DNA from: Shewanella sp. Isolate13
GTDB taxonomy: Bacteria > Pseudomonadota > Gammaproteobacteria > Enterobacterales > Shewanellaceae
DNA length: 64,000 bases
Direction: 5' to 3'
NCBI RefSeq assembly: GCF_022398325.1
Contig: NZ_JAKEVD010000013.1
Location: forward strand, 1 to 64,000
Position 1 is the stretch's first letter. The number at the start of each line of letters is the position of its first letter. Below the pieces are notes generated by a model. The model was not told where the DNA came from, searched no databases, and was given only the letters and a program-made list of their open reading frames with translations. Below are positions 18,069 through 25,071 of this stretch, one piece after another. The translations under genes and the position numbers were made by a program.

Positions 18069-18797
18069 TTATACCGCTTTAGTCATTAATGCAGAAGCTT
18101 CTTGGTTCAACTGTGACAACTTTTCCGACATCATAGTGTGAATACGTTTAGAGAGCTCTTTCACCTGTGTCTTATCAATGCCTGTAGTTTCAATCGGTTC
18201 CATCATCTCAATGATCACTACACCATTGTTCCAACGGTTTAGCTTAATATGACATTGATTTGAGGCTAACACAGGTACCATAGGCACCCCGGCGGCTATC
18301 GCCGTATAGAATGCACCGGCTTTAAATGGCAGCAGACCTTTACCACGAGAGCGTGTGCCCTCAGGGAAAATCCATACCGATAAGCACTTATCTTTAATCT
18401 TACGCGCCGTAGCCGCCATAGTGTCAAAGGCTTTGCTGCGGTTTTTACGATCGATAAGAATATTGCCCGATAGCCAATAGATCTGTCCGAATAACGGCAT
18501 CCAGGCGAGACTCTTCTTACCTAGACTCACGGTGCCTTTTGGCACAACCGCGGTATGGGTAAACATGTCGAAGTTATTCTGGTGGTTTGCCAGAAAAATG
18601 CACGGCTTACCACTTTGACTTTGCGGGTTACGTACAATGACCTTAATGCCCAATACTGGAGCCGCCCAAGAAAATACTTTGGCGAACATATGTACGTTGT
18701 CTCGATGACGAGGACGTAAAATACAAGCTAAGCCACCGATAATAAAGGCTAATACCAGCATGATAGACAAGATCAAACATCTAAGGATTAACAGCAC
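18069..18797 (-). CDS. plsC: 1-acyl-sn-glycerol-3-phosphate acyltransferase
   Basis: This enzyme adds the second acyl chain to lysophosphatidic acid in phospholipid synthesis at the inner membrane. The 242-residue length from the GTG at 18797 fits the family. CGGGAG lies six bases upstream, while the longer frame begins with a TTG and extra polar residues. An N-terminal membrane helix is followed by the acyltransferase block NHQNNFD (H-x4-D catalytic motif, about residues 71-77) and the second block FPEGTRSRG that binds the glycerol phosphate. rraB follows 29 bases later. The window does not show whether it is the main PlsC or a paralogue. Confidence 0.88.
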   Translation of the reverse strand: MLLILRCLILSIMLVLAFIIGGLACILRPRHRDNVHMFAKVFSWAAPVLGIKVIVRNPQSQSGKPCIFLANHQNNFDMFTHTAVVPKGTVSLGKKSLAWMPLFGQIYWLSGNILIDRKNRSKAFDTMAATARKIKDKCLSVWIFPEGTRSRGKGLLPFKAGAFYTAIAAGVPMVPVLASNQCHIKLNRWNNGVVIIEMMEPIETTGIDKTQVKELSKRIHTMMSEKLSQLNQEASALMTKAV

Positions 18798-18917
18798 TAG
18801 AATCTCCCGCGATTTAATTGGCGCCAGTATAGCCACCAACTAGATGCGACTCAATATAAATACGACTTATGTCAATGAACATTAGTTTACACGTGTAGCC
18901 TGAATGCAGACCAAACG

Positions 18918-18997
18918 AAGTTAAAATCACGGAACTTTAGCGTAAATAGCTTAAGCGAACTTTAATCTCATGCATTCTAAGCCGAGGATTTTAACTT
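18918..18997. repeat. Inverted repeat downstream of the zinc operon
   Basis: AAGTTAAAATC at 18918-18928 and GATTTTAACTT at 18987-18997 are perfect 11-base inverted arms with 58 bases between. They lie in the gap between the permease stop and plsC start. The long loop makes a simple terminator unlikely. Confidence 0.35.
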
Positions 18998-19038
18998 AGT
19001 TCTTTTGGCCGTAAGGTCTGACCTGACATAAATCTAGT

Positions 19039-19824
19039 TCATCCGCCGCCCTCTAAAGCCGAATGTCTGCTCTTCAAAGAGAGGCAAAGCCTAAACACTA
19101 TTGCTGTCACAGCTAACGTCGCCACTATGGCTGCGCCGCTAGGAAGATCTAAAGTGGCAGAGAGGACTAAACCCGCAACATAACCGACTAAACCAACGAA
19201 ATAAGCCCAAGCTAACTTGAATCGGCCATTGAAGTGATTCACCGCCAACGCAGGCAAGATCAAGCTACTAAACACCAGATATACGCCAACCAACTCCACA
19301 GAAAGCGTGATGACCACGGCGAAGAGCAGGTAGAAGGCTCGCCCTTCGAGTAGAGAGGGGCGGTAGATCAGGGCGAGCAAAATAGCCGAGTAGACAACAA
19401 CAGGCAAGATTAGCTGGCTCCAACTCACCCATAAGATCTGGCCAGACATCAATTGCTTCAACATCTCTGCGCCATGGGGATCGTTTGATAGCAGTAACAT
19501 GGCCGCCACAGCCGCTAATACATAGAAACAGCCGATAATGGCTTCCAGTTCATCGGCCATCCGCTTAGATAGCCAAGCGATAAAACCGGCCCCTGCGATG
19601 GCAAATAATGCAGGCATCCACACATTTGAAAATGGCAAAGCTTCGATGTCATGATTTAGATGGCCAACGATCGCACCCAATGCTGCGACCTGAGCGATCG
19701 CCAGATCGATAAAGATAATGCCTCGCTTTAATACCTGTTGCCCTAAGACAACATGGGTGGATAACACCAAGATCCCCGCAGCGAAAGCAGGCAGCAGGAT
19801 AGAGAGAAGATCGAGATCAAACAT
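19039..19824 (-). CDS. Metal ABC transporter permease, ZnuB-like
   Basis: The 261-residue inner-membrane protein has about eight hydrophobic helices and the ABC-3 family pattern, with LVLSTHVVLGQQVLKRGIIFIDLAIAQ in place of the usual start and a conserved VGVYLVFSSLILPA segment. It is the last gene of the zinc-linked cluster and should form the channel for zinc or manganese delivered by the binding protein upstream. No ATP-binding subunit gene is present in the cluster. The stop is followed by a 241-base gap before plsC. The ATG is supported by its position 112 bases after the binding-protein gene. Confidence 0.85.
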   Translation of the reverse strand: MFDLDLLSILLPAFAAGILVLSTHVVLGQQVLKRGIIFIDLAIAQVAALGAIVGHLNHDIEALPFSNVWMPALFAIAGAGFIAWLSKRMADELEAIIGCFYVLAAVAAMLLLSNDPHGAEMLKQLMSGQILWVSWSQLILPVVVYSAILLALIYRPSLLEGRAFYLLFAVVITLSVELVGVYLVFSSLILPALAVNHFNGRFKLAWAYFVGLVGYVAGLVLSATLDLPSGAAIVATLAVTAIVFRLCLSLKSRHSALEGGG

Positions 19825-19856
19825 AGGTAATGACTCTATATCATAATTGATAAATC

Positions 19857-19915
19857 TAGGACGGATCCCTTAGTCGAGATCCGTCCTATTCGTGCCTAAC
19901 CTTGGCTGATTAGGC
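19857..19915 (-). other. Two hairpins between binding-protein and permease genes
   Basis: The first hairpin has perfect 11-base arms TAGGACGGATC (19857-19867) and GATCCGTCCTA (19878-19888). The second has GCCTAA (19894-19899) and TTAGGC (19910-19915). They stand in the intercistronic gap of the operon. Attenuation or RNA-stability control of the permease is inference. Confidence 0.55.
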
Positions 19916-19936
19916 GTGTAGCATTGCAACTAACGA

Positions 19937-20863
19937 TTACTGCTTGGCACTCAACAAGAGCGCAATTGCACTGTCGTATAGCGTAAACAGATCGACACTC
20001 TGATCGTTACCACCAACCGACATAGGCAAGACGAGAACCGGAAGATCCGAGCGCTCGGCTAACCAATCAGCCCCACGCTCACTCTGATATGAGGCGATAA
20101 CGATTGCCAATATATCGCCCTGCTTGGCACGATTTAATAAGCTTGCTAGGTGGGAGCTACTCGGCGGTATCCCTGGCTTTGGCTCGAGATCCGCAACCTG
20201 CTCCAGCCCTAGCCAGTTAAACAAGTATTTAAAACTGGAGTGATAGGCGATCACTTTGCTGCCCTGCAAGGCTTGCGCCTTTGCTTCCCAATGAGGGATC
20301 GCAGCCTGCCAACGCTCGCTAAAGCTAACTAATGACGACTGGTACTGTGCTTTATTATCGGGATCTAACTGCACAAGTTTGGCCGTCAAGGCTGTTGCCA
20401 CATCGAGTAAACGATTGGGATCGAAATGCAGATGCGGATTACCTTTTGCGTGCACATCTCCCATGGAGCGATCCACCGACTCGAGCTGATCCAGTGTGTC
20501 GATCTGCTCGGCCGCAAAGAACAAGCCTTGATCCGTCGAACGCACCTTGGCGTTTGCCGACTTCATCTGCAGCATAGGTAGCCAACCTACCTCTAGATCC
20601 GCTCCGGCGCAGATTGCCAGGTCGGCCTGGCGCATCTTAGCGATCAGACTGGGGCGCGCTTGCACTTGATGCGGATCTTGCATCGCCGTCGTGGCCGAAT
20701 AGATCTTGGCATCTGGCGCCAGCTCTTTCGCTAATGCGGCGTATTCCGGCTCACAAGCAAAAATATTTAAGCCTGCAACCGCATTGTTGGTCACACCAAG
20801 GGCTAATGCTAGCGTGAGGGCTTTTGCCCCTTTAGATAATAACTGCTTAGAATTGATGCGCAC
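19937..20863 (-). CDS. Zinc ABC transporter substrate-binding protein, TroA/ZnuA family
   Basis: The 308-residue periplasmic protein has a signal peptide (hydrophobic ALTLALALGV, cleavage near AVAG). Likely metal ligands are His65 in DPHQVQARP, His144 in NPHLHFDP and His208 in AYHSSFKYL, the usual cluster A-I binding triad. It lacks the long His/Asp-rich loop of E. coli ZnuA but has one His in a short GDVHAKG loop. The start is a GTG overlapping the 3' end of the porin gene by 17 bases, with a G-rich ribosome site. This overlap suggests coupled translation. It should hand zinc (or another divalent metal) to the permease at 19039-19824. Confidence 0.85.
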   Translation of the reverse strand: MRINSKQLLSKGAKALTLALALGVTNNAVAGLNIFACEPEYAALAKELAPDAKIYSATTAMQDPHQVQARPSLIAKMRQADLAICAGADLEVGWLPMLQMKSANAKVRSTDQGLFFAAEQIDTLDQLESVDRSMGDVHAKGNPHLHFDPNRLLDVATALTAKLVQLDPDNKAQYQSSLVSFSERWQAAIPHWEAKAQALQGSKVIAYHSSFKYLFNWLGLEQVADLEPKPGIPPSSSHLASLLNRAKQGDILAIVIASYQSERGADWLAERSDLPVLVLPMSVGGNDQSVDLFTLYDSAIALLLSAKQ

Positions 20864-22046
20864 CGTGGGCCCCCAGAGTCATGACATATTGTAGCGTGAT
20901 GATGTTGTCATCTTCGAAGCCATCAAAGTTAGTGCCTTGCTGGTTGGTATACTGCAAACGCACGGTAGAAAAGTGACTATGGTGCCAAGCTAGGCTCACC
21001 TCAGTCTCTTTAAGCTTTTGCGGATCGAAGTGATCGCCATGCATCAGTTGGGTATCGACTTGGCCGTAGCGTAGACCCGCAGACCAATGAGGCGAGAATT
21101 GGTAAACACTGCTTAAGTACCAGCCCTCTTGATAGTCTTTACCTTCATCACCATGGCCATGTTCTTCATGATCATCGTGTTCTTCCAGAGGCTTAAAATC
21201 AGTAACACGGAAGTATTCACCACTCAGTGTTAGGTGCTGATACTTGTAGTTACCGTTTGGCGCCCACTTATAGACAAAGTCGGCAACGTAAGTGTTTTCA
21301 CCTGTGTACTGCGCACTGTGGCTATGGTCGTGACCATGATCTTCATGCCCTTCTGGCTCAGAATGATCATGTTCATCAGCGGTCATGCGGCCATTCTCAT
21401 TACGCAAGTAGCTCAAACCAGCCTGCCATGAACCGTTAGCGCCCACATCGCCACCAAGCTTAGTAAATGCGGTATACACCCCTAAGTTTTCATAGTCACG
21501 CTCACCATGCTCATCGGCGGCGCGCATGTTGTCACCTTTGAAAGCCTCAACCCCCATGGTCCAATACAGATCCGTCGGTGCTACATAGCTCAAACGCACA
21601 CCATCATCGAAATAGTGGCTGCCTAAAAATGCGCGGTAAGCGGCAGGTCTATCGGAAAAGGAATCTGTATGTACGTGCTGATTATTCAGGTAGCCGATAT
21701 CCGACAAGAAGCGGCCTGCACGAATAGAGAAGCCACCTGGCATTGCTAAGGTTTGAATGAAGGCTTCTTCTAAACCCAGCTCAGTTTCGCCGTCATGCAT
21801 CTCGACAACCGCCGTTAACTTACCATAAAACATATCATCGATATTGGCGCTCATCGCCAACTCGGTATGGCCTAAACCAAAGCCTTCAACCCGTTCTGAC
21901 ATCGGTCGCTCGCCACTTTGATAATAGCCGTCTAGCACGGCACTAATGGCAGGGTTTGTCAGGCTAGGATCACTTGCCAATGCTTGAGTTGAAAGTAGCG
22001 CACATGCTGCAGCTACGCCTGATAGGCGCATAGTTGAAATAGTCAT
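20847..22046 (-). CDS. Outer-membrane porin-like protein with His-rich loops
   Basis: The 399-residue product has a signal peptide (cleaved near ALAS) and alternating amphipathic strands of a beta barrel, ending in a C-terminal Phe (AHQF) as in outer-membrane proteins. Two loops are very rich in His, Asp and Glu: residues about 224-244 (DEHDHSEPEGHEDHGHDHSH) and 288-304 (EEHDDHEEHGHG). They look like surface or periplasmic metal-collecting loops. No TonB box or plug domain is visible, so it is a porin rather than a TonB receptor. GGAGAA six bases before the ATG supports the start. It lies between a DUF2946-like gene and the TroA-type gene, so zinc passage across the outer membrane is the likely job. 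That role is inference. Confidence 0.78.
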   Translation of the reverse strand: MTISTMRLSGVAAACALLSTQALASDPSLTNPAISAVLDGYYQSGERPMSERVEGFGLGHTELAMSANIDDMFYGKLTAVVEMHDGETELGLEEAFIQTLAMPGGFSIRAGRFLSDIGYLNNQHVHTDSFSDRPAAYRAFLGSHYFDDGVRLSYVAPTDLYWTMGVEAFKGDNMRAADEHGERDYENLGVYTAFTKLGGDVGANGSWQAGLSYLRNENGRMTADEHDHSEPEGHEDHGHDHSHSAQYTGENTYVADFVYKWAPNGNYKYQHLTLSGEYFRVTDFKPLEEHDDHEEHGHGDEGKDYQEGWYLSSVYQFSPHWSAGLRYGQVDTQLMHGDHFDPQKLKETEVSLAWHHSHFSTVRLQYTNQQGTNFDGFEDDNIITLQYVMTLGAHGAHQF

Positions 22047-22067
22047 TTTATTCTCCGAAATACAGCT

Positions 22068-22090
22068 AAGCCTTCCCGGTGGGAATGCTT
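22068..22090. other. Intercistronic hairpin in the zinc operon
   Basis: AAGC-C-TTCCC, loop GGT and GGGAA-T-GCTT form a ten-base stem with one mismatch, between the first and second genes of the operon. It lacks a T-run on the operon strand, so partial attenuation or RNA processing is more likely than full termination. Confidence 0.4.
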
Positions 22091-22124
22091 AAAAAAATTC
22101 TTAGTTATTGTTTGATATGAAGAA

Positions 22125-22415
22125 TTACGCTGATACTGGAGGGGCGCGGCTATTAAAGAAACTCACATGACGCGAGTCAGACTTTGGAAGGATGTACTCT
22201 TGGCTGACAACTCCCTGACGCTCTACAGCGATATGAAGCTCACAACTGGGAAGCAGGTTGTTGACCTGGTGTTGGTGATAACACAGAGTACAATGGGTTT
22301 TAGCGCCATCGTCCAAATGACTCAAACTATGAGCGGACGCGGCAAATGACAGACACAGGAATACGGCTAGAAGCCCCATTACCAGTTTCTGCTTTACGTT
22401 ACTCATTAGAATCAC
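22125..22415 (-). CDS. Small exported metal-binding protein, DUF2946-like
   Basis: The 96-residue protein has a signal peptide (LVMGLLAVFLCLSFAASA) and a short mature part with a metal-site look: HSLSHL, then THCTLCYHQHQ with Cys42 and Cys45, then SCELH. It ends in RAPPVSA. Proteins of this shape are annotated as zinc chaperones of ABC-type zinc uptake systems in related bacteria. It is the first gene of the cluster with the His-rich porin, binding protein and permease. The GTG at 22415 has AAGG eight bases upstream and is preferred; an ATG at 22406 is possible. Both give the same signal peptide. The zinc role is inferred from family and context. Confidence 0.75.
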   Translation of the reverse strand: MILMSNVKQKLVMGLLAVFLCLSFAASAHSLSHLDDGAKTHCTLCYHQHQVNNLLPSCELHIAVERQGVVSQEYILPKSDSRHVSFFNSRAPPVSA

Positions 22416-22416
22416 A

Positions 22417-22473
22417 GTGTTAACCTTGTGTGTTAAAACATGACAAGTTTATGTGGCTGAGGATTGAAGTCAA
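22417..22473 (-). promoter_or_regulatory. Candidate promoter and operator of the zinc operon
   Basis: On the minus strand TTGACT (22468-22473) and TAAACT (22446-22451) are 16 bases apart. Downstream, GTGTTAA occurs twice in the plus strand at 22417-22423 and 22430-22436, a direct repeat 13 bases apart next to the start codon. A Zur-type operator is possible by context, but the repeat does not match the classic palindrome. Confidence 0.3.
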
Positions 22474-22503
22474 GCCTTCAATGAAGGTAAGAGTTACAAA
22501 GTG

Positions 22504-22521
22504 TTTGTGAGATAGATCACC
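22504..22521. promoter_or_regulatory. Candidate CRP-type site
   Basis: TTGTGAGATAGATCACCT contains TGTGA-N6-TCAC. It sits about 95 bases upstream of the zinc operon on one side and about 115 bases upstream of a small ORF on the other. Binding is inferred from the consensus. Confidence 0.4.
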
Positions 22522-22637
22522 TAAACTTGAATAGCATTTAATACTGTCTTAAGCTCTAACCACTAATATTGCTAGCGTAAAATGGTATCCATAGTGATAT
22601 TAAACAAGAGTTTATCTTTTAAAAAGGCGCAAATATC

Positions 22638-22763
22638 ATGCTTGAAGTAATTCGTAGAAACTTAAAGTTCATCATCATGACAACGCTATTTTTTGTTGCG
22701 ATACTCGGCGGTATTTATTACGTAGAAGCGGCACTTGAAGCGCAAGTCCAAGTCGTTGACTAA
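22638..22763 (+). CDS. 41-residue single-helix membrane protein
   Basis: A short ORF starts at ATG 22638 with AAGG upstream and codes MLEVIRRNLKFIIMTTLFF followed by VAILGGIYYVEAALEAQVQVVD. Positive residues precede one hydrophobic helix (about residues 10-26), and an acidic tail follows, the normal layout of a small inner-membrane protein. It has its own intergenic space and a strong hairpin 48 bases after the stop. No family is recognised. A missed small gene is likely but not certain. Confidence 0.55.
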   Translation: MLEVIRRNLKFIIMTTLFFVAILGGIYYVEAALEAQVQVVD

Positions 22764-22810
22764 ACAAGTCATTGACTAATTTTAGCTCGAATAAGTAGCT
22801 CTGTATTTAT

Positions 22811-22837
22811 ACTCTGATGGCCCGAAGCCATCAGAGT
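22811..22837. terminator. Strong hairpin between converging genes
   Basis: ACTCTGATGGC, loop CCGAA and GCCATCAGAGT, an 11-base perfect stem. There is no T-run, so it may act as a boundary or partial terminator. Confidence 0.5.
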
Positions 22838-22857
22838 GAATGTCTGAATATCCGCTA

Positions 22858-23193
22858 CTAACGATATTTTTTAAGATGTTCGCTGTTATCAACAACTTCA
22901 ACTTCGGGCGCTTGCCTTACTTTCAAGTTATCCATGATATGGCTCACCAGCATCAATAAAATAGCGAAAATAGCGACAGGGATCCCCACCGCTCTAACCT
23001 CTGTATCGAAGTAACTCCACGCAAATAGTATTGCACCAGTATAAAAACTAATAATTTTAACCCAAGACAAAATCACACTTTTACCTAACCAAGCCTGACA
23101 AAAAGGGCATTGGATCTCAGTACTCAGCCCCTTTCCTCTTTGGTTTTCAATTTTATCTATCGCAAATGATTTAGAACAATGGGCGCATATCAC
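22858..23193 (-). CDS. Zinc-ribbon membrane protein, unknown function
   Basis: The 111-residue protein opens with a four-Cys zinc ribbon, MICAHCSKSF and then CPFCQAWLG (CxxC at residues 3-6 and about 29-32). Two hydrophobic helices follow at about 48-62 and 69-87 and a charged tail ends in HLKKYR. This layout is found in small membrane proteins of unknown function that resemble the zinc-ribbon N-terminus of prepilin-type or YgiT-like proteins. No partner can be named. The divergent MscS-type gene starts beyond it. Confidence 0.6.
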   Translation of the reverse strand: MICAHCSKSFAIDKIENQRGKGLSTEIQCPFCQAWLGKSVILSWVKIISFYTGAILFAWSYFDTEVRAVGIPVAIFAILLMLVSHIMDNLKVRQAPEVEVVDNSEHLKKYR

Positions 23194-23372
23194 TGAGGTA
23201 ATCTCTCTTAGGCTGCATATTGGCTCACTTTTGCTCCAATATTAAAGCCGCAAAGCTTAGCAGATTTATCCCTGTATTCGCTATTTTGCTTGTCACTATT
23301 ACAATAACAAATCGACAGTTTTCCAATGTCGTAATATTATTACTAGATCCAGAGACCTATCGGACACACCTA

Positions 23373-24992
23373 ATGCATAGAATGCTCCCCAAAATTTTAA
23401 TGCTTATTTTCTGCTTCTGCTCATATGCAGCGACAGCAAGTACAGAGAATACTGAATTAAGCAATAACCTAAACAAAATTCAAAGCCTGATCGATGCTGA
23501 TGTAAAAGCACTACCGAATACTAAAGGCGAAATTAAAAGTTTCCTTGAATATCGCATTGGTCGCAATGCAGCCTTACTCCAGGACACTTTAAAGACTCAG
23601 GTGGAAAAAGCCGATCCTGATTACGCTTTTCTAAAGCCTTATATCGTTAAGCAGTTAGTCTTTACCAACGAAGTAGAAGCTTACTTTGAGAAACAAAGAG
23701 CTAACCTTATGGGTCAAGTCGGTAGCGGCGACGACAATAAGATCATGGTGGGTCTGATGCAGATCCAGCGCGAGCAAGACAAACTGTTCACGGCTGAAAA
23801 AAGTCTATTAAGCTGGGCTAAAGATGCTGGAATCGATACCGATGCACAAAGCAAAACCTTTATCGCCACCCTGATTACTCGTGCCGACGATCTCAACAGT
23901 TTTGTCTACTACAACCAAGAGCGCTTAACTCAGGCTGTGGCCGATGTGCAAGTGGCTGGCGCCGATGTGAGTAGCGAGCAAAAGTCGCTTGTGGTTGAGC
24001 TAAAGGAACGCTTAGATCAGAGTTCTACTAGCCTTTCGACCACTATCGAGCTGCTTGACTCTCTAGGCCAAGATACCGCACTTTATAAACAAACACTGTT
24101 TAGCATTTCCGGAGATATCACCCAAGATGTATTGAACTTCGATGTGGCTAGCAGCCTGTTGTCTGAGTGGATGACTATCGCTAAGACTCAAGCAATGGAA
24201 AATGGCGCAGGCATTCTATTTAAGCTGATCATTTTCAGCCTAATCCTGTTCCTTTCTAGCCTAGTCGGCAAAGTCGTTAAGCGCGTAGTACAGAAGACTG
24301 TAAGCAACTCTAAGCTTAAATTCAGTATGCTACTGCAAGACTTCTTTATCTCGCTATCGGGTAAAGCCGTATTTGCTCTGGGTCTACTAATCGCCCTATC
24401 TCAGCTTGGTTTCGAGCTCGCTCCACTGCTTGCCGGTTTCGGTATCGCCGGTGTGATTATCGGTTTTGCGCTGCAAGATACCCTGTCTAACTTCGCTTCT
24501 GGCATGATGATTCTGATCTACCGTCCATTCGATGTGGGCGATCTGATCAACGCCGGCGGTGTAACAGGTCGTGTAAGCCACATGAGCTTAGTATCAACTA
24601 CCATTAAGACCTTAGATAACCAAAGACTTATCGTGCCAAACAATAAGATTTGGGGCGATACCATCAACAACATTACCGTTGAACATCAGCGTCGTGTAGA
24701 TATGACCTTTGGTATCGGTTATGGCGATAATATCGAGCATGCAGAGAAAGTACTTACCGATATCGTAATGGCACATCCACTCGTGCTTAAAGATCCTGAG
24801 CCTATGATTAAGCTACACACCTTAGGTGAATCTTCGGTGGACTTTATCGTCCGTCCTTGGGCTAAGCCTGAAGATTATTGGGATGTATACTGGGATATCA
24901 CCCGCACAGTTAAAATGCGCTTCGACGCAGAAGGGATCAGCATTCCGTTCCCACAACGCGATGTGCATATCTATCAAACCGCTGCAGAATAA
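23373..24992 (+). CDS. MscS family mechanosensitive channel
   Basis: The protein of about 539 residues has a signal-type N-terminus (MLPKILMLIFCFCSYAATAS), a periplasmic helical region of about 250 residues, and a membrane core with three helices. The pore helix reads GIAGVIIGFALQDTLSNFASG, and the MscS beta domain follows (RPFDVGD, then NNKIWGDTINN). It should release solutes on hypo-osmotic shock through the inner membrane. The frame is open to 23220, but the ATG at 23373 or 23382 gives a normal signal sequence and the upstream part has no such character. No good ribosome site marks either start, so the start is uncertain. A strong terminator follows at 25016-25051. Confidence 0.85.
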   Translation: MHRMLPKILMLIFCFCSYAATASTENTELSNNLNKIQSLIDADVKALPNTKGEIKSFLEYRIGRNAALLQDTLKTQVEKADPDYAFLKPYIVKQLVFTNEVEAYFEKQRANLMGQVGSGDDNKIMVGLMQIQREQDKLFTAEKSLLSWAKDAGIDTDAQSKTFIATLITRADDLNSFVYYNQERLTQAVADVQVAGADVSSEQKSLVVELKERLDQSSTSLSTTIELLDSLGQDTALYKQTLFSISGDITQDVLNFDVASSLLSEWMTIAKTQAMENGAGILFKLIIFSLILFLSSLVGKVVKRVVQKTVSNSKLKFSMLLQDFFISLSGKAVFALGLLIALSQLGFELAPLLAGFGIAGVIIGFALQDTLSNFASGMMILIYRPFDVGDLINAGGVTGRVSHMSLVSTTIKTLDNQRLIVPNNKIWGDTINNITVEHQRRVDMTFGIGYGDNIEHAEKVLTDIVMAHPLVLKDPEPMIKLHTLGESSVDFIVRPWAKPEDYWDVYWDITRTVKMRFDAEGISIPFPQRDVHIYQTAAE

Positions 24993-25015
24993 ATTCATTC
25001 TCGCGCTCTAATATG

Positions 25016-25051
25016 AAAAAGCCCCGACAACTTATGTTATCGGGGCTTTTT
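25016..25051. terminator. Bidirectional terminator
   Basis: AAAAAGCCCCGA and TCGGGGCTTTTT enclose a short inner loop, between the converging MscS-type and fhs genes. Confidence 0.85.
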
Positions 25052-25071
25052 ATTATCTATTGCTATCGTCC

